Part shown: positions 60,444 to 64,000 of the stretch, piece by piece
How positions within the stretch are numbered: the first letter of the stretch is position 1
Layout of the letters: each line of letters starts with the position of its first letter
NCBI RefSeq assembly: GCF_024600715.1
Contig: NZ_CP102332.1
Coordinates: 62,001 to 126,000, forward strand
DNA: 64,000 bases
Direction: 5' to 3'
DNA from: Streptomyces changanensis
GTDB lineage: Bacteria; Actinomycetota; Actinomycetes; Streptomycetales; Streptomycetaceae
The notes under the pieces: generated by a model
What the model was told of the DNA's origin: nothing
Database searches by the model: none
Seen by the model: only the letters and a program-made list of their open reading frames with translations
Made by a program: the position numbers and the translations under genes

Positions 60444-63179
60444 ATGACTCCCCTCGCGCGCAGAGGTCTCCTGAAGGCCGCCGCGGCCGCCGGCGCCGCC
60501 GCGCAGTTCAGCTGGGCGCTCGGTCGGGACACCGCCCGGGCGGCCTCGCCGGCCGCCACCCCCGCCGGCGACGCTCCGGTGGGCGTCGGCTGGTTGGAGG
60601 AGGGCGGGCTCGGAGCCGCGCCCGGCTCCACGTTCGGCGTCCCGTGGCCCAAGGGCGCCCACCCGGCGGGTCAGACGTTCGCCCTGACGACCGCGGACGG
60701 CGCCCGCGGCGTCCCCGTGCAGACCTGGGCCACCGCCTACTGGCCCGACGGTTCCCTCAAGTGGACCGCCCACGCGGTCGGCCCCGAGGCGGCCGGGACG
60801 GAGAGGTTCACCCTCGCCGCCGGGGTCCCGGCCACCTCCGCCCACCGCGTCACCGTCACCGAGACCGGCCGCAGGATCACCGTCGACACCGGCACGATCA
60901 GGGCCGTCGTCCCCCAGGGCGGGCGCAGGCTCGTCGAGTCCGTCACCCGGGGCGGGACGAGGATCGCCACCGACGGCCGCCTCGTCCTGCTGCGCCAGGG
61001 CGAGCCGGACGACGGCGACCAGGGCAGCGTCACGTGGGAGCGGTTCGACGGCGAGATCAGCGGCGCGACCGTCGAACAGCGCGGCCCCGTGCGGGCGGTG
61101 GTACGCATCGACGGCACGCACCGCAAGGGGAGCCGCCGCCTGCTGCCGTTCAGCGTGCGGCTGTACTTCCACGCGGGCGCCGAGTCGTTCCGCATGGTCC
61201 ACACCATCACCTTCGACGGCGACCAGGACGAGGACTTCATCCGCGGCCTCGGCGTCCGCTTCACCGTGCCCATGCGGGACGCCGCCTACGACCGCCACAT
61301 CCGCATCGCGGGCGAGGGCGAGGGGTTCCTCACGGAGGCCGTGCAGGGGATCACCGGTCTGCGCCGCGACCCCGGTGCCGCCGTGCGCGCCGCGCAGGTG
61401 AGGGGCGAGAGGCTGCCCGACCCGGCCACCTGGGACCAGCGCGTCACCAGCCGGCTGGCGTACGTCCCCCACTGGGGCGACTACACCCTCGCGCAGCTGT
61501 CCCCCGACGGTTTCACCCTCCGCAAGCGCACCGGCCCCGGCCGCGGCTGGATCGCCGCCGGGGGCGGCGGCCGGGCGAGCGGCTTCGGGTACGTCGGCGG
61601 GGTCGGCGGCGGACTGTCCTTCGGGTTGCGGGACTTCTGGGAGAAGCACCCCGCGCAGCTCGACATACGGGGGGCGGCCGGCGAGGCGGCGGAGGTGACC
61701 CTCTGGCTCTGGTCCCCCGAGGCGCAGCCCATGGACCTGCGCTTCTACCACGACGGCATGGGGCAGGACACGTACCCGGAGCAGCTCGAAGGCCTCAACA
61801 TCACCTACGAGGACCACGAGCCCGGTTTCGGCACCCCGTACGGCATCGCCCGCACCAGCGAGCTGATGTTCTGGGCCAACGCCGCGACGCCGCGCGCCGA
61901 CGTCCTCGTCGCCCAGGCCGCCGCCGTGCGCACCCCGCCCCAGCTCGCGGCGGGCCCCGCCGACCTCGCCCGCGCGGGCGTCTTCGGTGGGCTGTTCGCG
62001 CCCGTCGACCGCTCGGTACCGGCGAAGGCGAGGATCGAGGACCAGCTCGACTTCCTCTTCACGTACTACAAGGACCAGGTCGAGCAGCGCCGCTGGTACG
62101 GCTTCTGGGACTACGGCGACATCATGCACACCTACGACGAGGACCGCCACCAGTGGCGGTACGACGTCGGGGGCTACGCCTGGGACAACTCCGAGCTCTC
62201 GCCCGACCTCTGGCTCTGGTACGCCTACCTGCGATCGGGCCGCGGCGAGATCTTCCGGTTCGCGGAGGCCATGACCCGCCACACCGGCGAGGTCGACGTG
62301 TACCACCTCGGGAAGTGGGCCGGGCTCGGCACCCGGCACGGCGTGCAGCACTTCGCGTGCAGCGCCAAGCAGCAGCGGATCTCGACCGCCGTCTACCGCC
62401 GCCCGTACTACTTCCTCACCGCCGACGAGCGGGTCGGGGACCTCATGCACGACCTGGTCGACTCGGACGAGACGTTCCTCGTCCTCGACCCGATCCGCAA
62501 GATCCGTACCGAGCCCTACACCCCGGACCGCAACGCCCTGTCCATCGGCTTCGGCACCGACTGGAGCGGTCTGGCGGCGGCCTGGCTCACCGAGTGGGAG
62601 CGGCGGGGGCCCAAGGCCGCCAAGGCGGAGGCTCGGCTGCGTTCCACCATGGAGACCATCGGCGCCCAGCCCAACGGCTTCGTCCAGGGCACGGGCCTGT
62701 ACGACCTCGACACCGGCCGTTTCGCGGTCCCGGCCCAACCCGTCGTCAATGTCTCCCACCTGTCGGCCATGTTCGGGCTCGTCGAGATGTGCGCCGAACT
62801 CATCGACCTGATCGACATGCCCGCCTTCAAGGACGCCTGGCTGGACTACTGCCGCTACTTCAACGCGACCAGGGCGGAACAGGCGGCCCGGTACGGTGCG
62901 CACTTCGGGAACCTGCTGCTCTTCCAGGGCCATTCGCGCCAGGACGCCTACGCGGCGGCCCAGTTGCGCGACGACGGGCTGGCGGCGCGCGCCTGGCGGA
63001 AGTTCCTGGACAGCGACGGCTACACCACCGCCATGACGTGGGAGAAGACACCCCTGGAGGGCCCGGCCGTCCTCGAACCGGGCTACGAGCACCTGGCGAT
63101 CAGCACCAACACCACGGCCCTGTTCGGTCTCGCGGCCATCCAGAACCTCGCACTGATCGGGGACCGGATCCCGCGCTGA
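60444..63179 (+). CDS. PL26-like exo-rhamnogalacturonan lyase (YetA/PcRGLX family)
   Basis: 911 residues from ATG 60444 (GAAAGGA upstream). The N-terminus is a Tat signal (ARRGLLKAAAAAGAAAQFSW). Then an Ig-like first domain (VGVGWLEEGGLGAAPGSTFG, FALTTADGARGVPVQTWATA, YWPDGSLKWTAHAV), a beta-sandwich (LYFHAGAESFRMVHTITFDG) and a large helical domain with RRWYGFWDYGDIMHTYDEDR, YDVGGYAWDNSELSPDLWLW and TRHGVQHFACSAKQQRISTA. This matches PcRGLX/YetA proteins, family PL26, which release unsaturated galacturonosyl-rhamnose from rhamnogalacturonan-I. It closes the ABC operon, implying uptake of the released sugars. Confidence 0.85.
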   Translation: MTPLARRGLLKAAAAAGAAAQFSWALGRDTARAASPAATPAGDAPVGVGWLEEGGLGAAPGSTFGVPWPKGAHPAGQTFALTTADGARGVPVQTWATAYWPDGSLKWTAHAVGPEAAGTERFTLAAGVPATSAHRVTVTETGRRITVDTGTIRAVVPQGGRRLVESVTRGGTRIATDGRLVLLRQGEPDDGDQGSVTWERFDGEISGATVEQRGPVRAVVRIDGTHRKGSRRLLPFSVRLYFHAGAESFRMVHTITFDGDQDEDFIRGLGVRFTVPMRDAAYDRHIRIAGEGEGFLTEAVQGITGLRRDPGAAVRAAQVRGERLPDPATWDQRVTSRLAYVPHWGDYTLAQLSPDGFTLRKRTGPGRGWIAAGGGGRASGFGYVGGVGGGLSFGLRDFWEKHPAQLDIRGAAGEAAEVTLWLWSPEAQPMDLRFYHDGMGQDTYPEQLEGLNITYEDHEPGFGTPYGIARTSELMFWANAATPRADVLVAQAAAVRTPPQLAAGPADLARAGVFGGLFAPVDRSVPAKARIEDQLDFLFTYYKDQVEQRRWYGFWDYGDIMHTYDEDRHQWRYDVGGYAWDNSELSPDLWLWYAYLRSGRGEIFRFAEAMTRHTGEVDVYHLGKWAGLGTRHGVQHFACSAKQQRISTAVYRRPYYFLTADERVGDLMHDLVDSDETFLVLDPIRKIRTEPYTPDRNALSIGFGTDWSGLAAAWLTEWERRGPKAAKAEARLRSTMETIGAQPNGFVQGTGLYDLDTGRFAVPAQPVVNVSHLSAMFGLVEMCAELIDLIDMPAFKDAWLDYCRYFNATRAEQAARYGAHFGNLLLFQGHSRQDAYAAAQLRDDGLAARAWRKFLDSDGYTTAMTWEKTPLEGPAVLEPGYEHLAISTNTTALFGLAAIQNLALIGDRIPR

Positions 63180-63352
63180 ACCCGCCCCGGCGAGGGCGCG
63201 TCGGCCGGCGCACCGCGCGCGGGGCCCGCGTCGGCCGGCGTCCCGCCCGGCCGGGCGCGGTCCACGGCGTTCGTGGTCGGGCCGTGCACGAGGGGAACGC
63301 GTACGGGGCAGGCCGGCGGGATCGCCCACGGCCGCCTGACGGGCGGCCGTCG

Positions 63353-64000
63353 CTAGCGGGCGGCCGTCGCCGCGTCGGCAGCCTCGGGAGCCGCCGCCGC
63401 GTCGGCGACCTCGGGCACAGTCGGCCCGTGGGTGGTGGACGGGGTGCGGTAGGCGCGGAGAGGGGCGTTGGCCGCGGCCACGGCGGCGACCGCCAGCGCG
63501 GCGGACAGCCCGCCGGTGACCAGGGCGAAGGGGGCGGAGGTGACGGACGCCAGCAGGCCGCCGCGGAAGTTGCCGAGTTCGGGGCCCGCGACGCCGATCA
63601 CGTGTTCCACGGAGGAGATCCGGCCCCGGTACGCGTCCGGGGTCTCCCACTGCACCAGGGCGCCTCGGGTGACCACCGACACCGTGTCGGCGGCGCCGGC
63701 CACGGCCAGGCAGCCGAGGGCCGCCCACAACGGCTCGGCCAGACCGAAGCCGGCCAGCGCCAGCCCCCAGGTGCCGGCCGCGGCCAGCTGCACCAGGCCG
63801 ACGCGCCGCCGGCGCGTCACCGTGCCGGAGAGGAGGCCGGCCGTGATGCCCCCGACCGCGACGGCCGAGAGGAACAGACCGAGGGTCCGCGGGTCGCCGT
63901 CGAACCGCATCTCGTTGACCAGCGGGAAGAGCGCGACCGGCATGGCGAGCAGCGTCGCCGACAGGTCGGTGGCCAACGAGCCCCACAGCGTCGGCCGACG
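63353..64000 (-). CDS. MFS transporter, C-terminal part (gene continues beyond the window)
   Basis: The leftward frame is open through the window end. The visible 215 residues contain about six helices of an MFS_3 (enterobactin-exporter EntS-like) protein: SLATDLSATLLAMPVALFPL, GLFLSAVAVGGITAGLLSGT, then RISSVEHVIGVAGPELGNFR and GGLSAALAVAAVAAANAPLR. The tail is Ala/Asp/Thr-rich. The start lies beyond 64000, so length and start are unknown. Confidence 0.85.
   Translation of the reverse strand, partial: RRPTLWGSLATDLSATLLAMPVALFPLVNEMRFDGDPRTLGLFLSAVAVGGITAGLLSGTVTRRRRVGLVQLAAAGTWGLALAGFGLAEPLWAALGCLAVAGAADTVSVVTRGALVQWETPDAYRGRISSVEHVIGVAGPELGNFRGGLLASVTSAPFALVTGGLSAALAVAAVAAANAPLRAYRTPSTTHGPTVPEVADAAAAPEAADAATAAR

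Noticed and set aside
60285..63986. A 1,233-residue leftward open frame opposite the PL26-like gene
   Set aside because: It is rich in Arg/Val/Gly/Pro and runs antisense to a well supported gene; it is an artefact of high GC content.
1..64000. tRNA or rRNA genes
   Set aside because: I looked for the GTTCRANNC T-arm pattern with matching stems and for rRNA-like conserved stretches and found nothing convincing.

Overview
This is 64 kb of very GC-rich DNA (roughly 70-73% by eye) with strong third-position GC bias, many GTG and a few TTG starts, and GTGA/ATGA stop-start overlaps. The gene content includes a chaplin-like secreted protein, ECF41 and ECF42 sigma factors, RsbW-like and STAS regulators, an RbsC-RbsB fusion, many LacI/DeoR/MerR/ArsR regulators and Tat-dependent sugar lipoproteins. 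This points to a Streptomyces chromosome, probably a variable (arm-like) part. Decayed genes are common: a LysR fragment, a frameshifted MarR gene, a membrane protein gene interrupted by a stop, and a GNAT fragment. I saw no rRNA, tRNA, CRISPR array, intact insertion sequence or prophage.

Layout. 0.2-3.4 kb: interrupted membrane protein gene, LysR remnant, small membrane protein. 3.7-7.8 kb: a cis-prenyltransferase translationally coupled to an MpaB/Lcp-type (DUF2236) oxygenase with C-terminal EF-hands, then a DGPF/YCII protein with its ECF42 sigma factor. 8.0-11.4 kb: broken MarR gene, a 30-residue membrane peptide, an AA10-LPMO-like protein without a signal peptide, and a VioB-type ferritin-like protein. 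12.1-18.8 kb: a GNAT enzyme and a complete ribose operon (rbsR-rbsA-rbsCB-rbsK-rbsD) with twin operators. 19.3-21.8 kb: divergent P1B-4 metal ATPase and its SmtB/CzrA-type repressor. 22.1-26.1 kb: chaplin-like protein, M23 peptidase, and an HTH regulator divergent from a secreted protein across a nested palindrome.

26.5-33.7 kb: a membrane protein fused to a low-molecular-weight phosphatase, anti-sigma-like and anti-anti-sigma-like proteins, an M16 peptidase and a methyltransferase-like protein. 34.0-45.1 kb: MerR regulator divergent from an imine reductase, secreted phospholipase-D-like enzyme, ECF41 sigma factor with its oxidoreductase, MFS transporter divergent from DeoR-HAD, HSL-type esterase, SGNH hydrolase, and a PPOX/F420-type protein. 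45.4-55.6 kb: MoxR AAA ATPase coupled to a metallopeptidase/vWA protein, YciI protein, Cys-rich mini-protein, two-component system with a double-module kinase, ABC-F protein, and MT0933-like antitoxin-family protein. 56.2-63.2 kb: a probable rhamnogalacturonan-oligosaccharide operon (binding protein, two permeases, YesL-like protein, PL26/YetA-like lyase). The window ends inside an MFS transporter gene.

The most promising candidates for something undescribed are the prenyltransferase/oxygenase-EF-hand pair, the leaderless LPMO-like plus ferritin-like pair, the membrane-domain/LMW-phosphatase fusion and the double-module kinase. All functional statements rest on motif recognition by eye; no database search was run.
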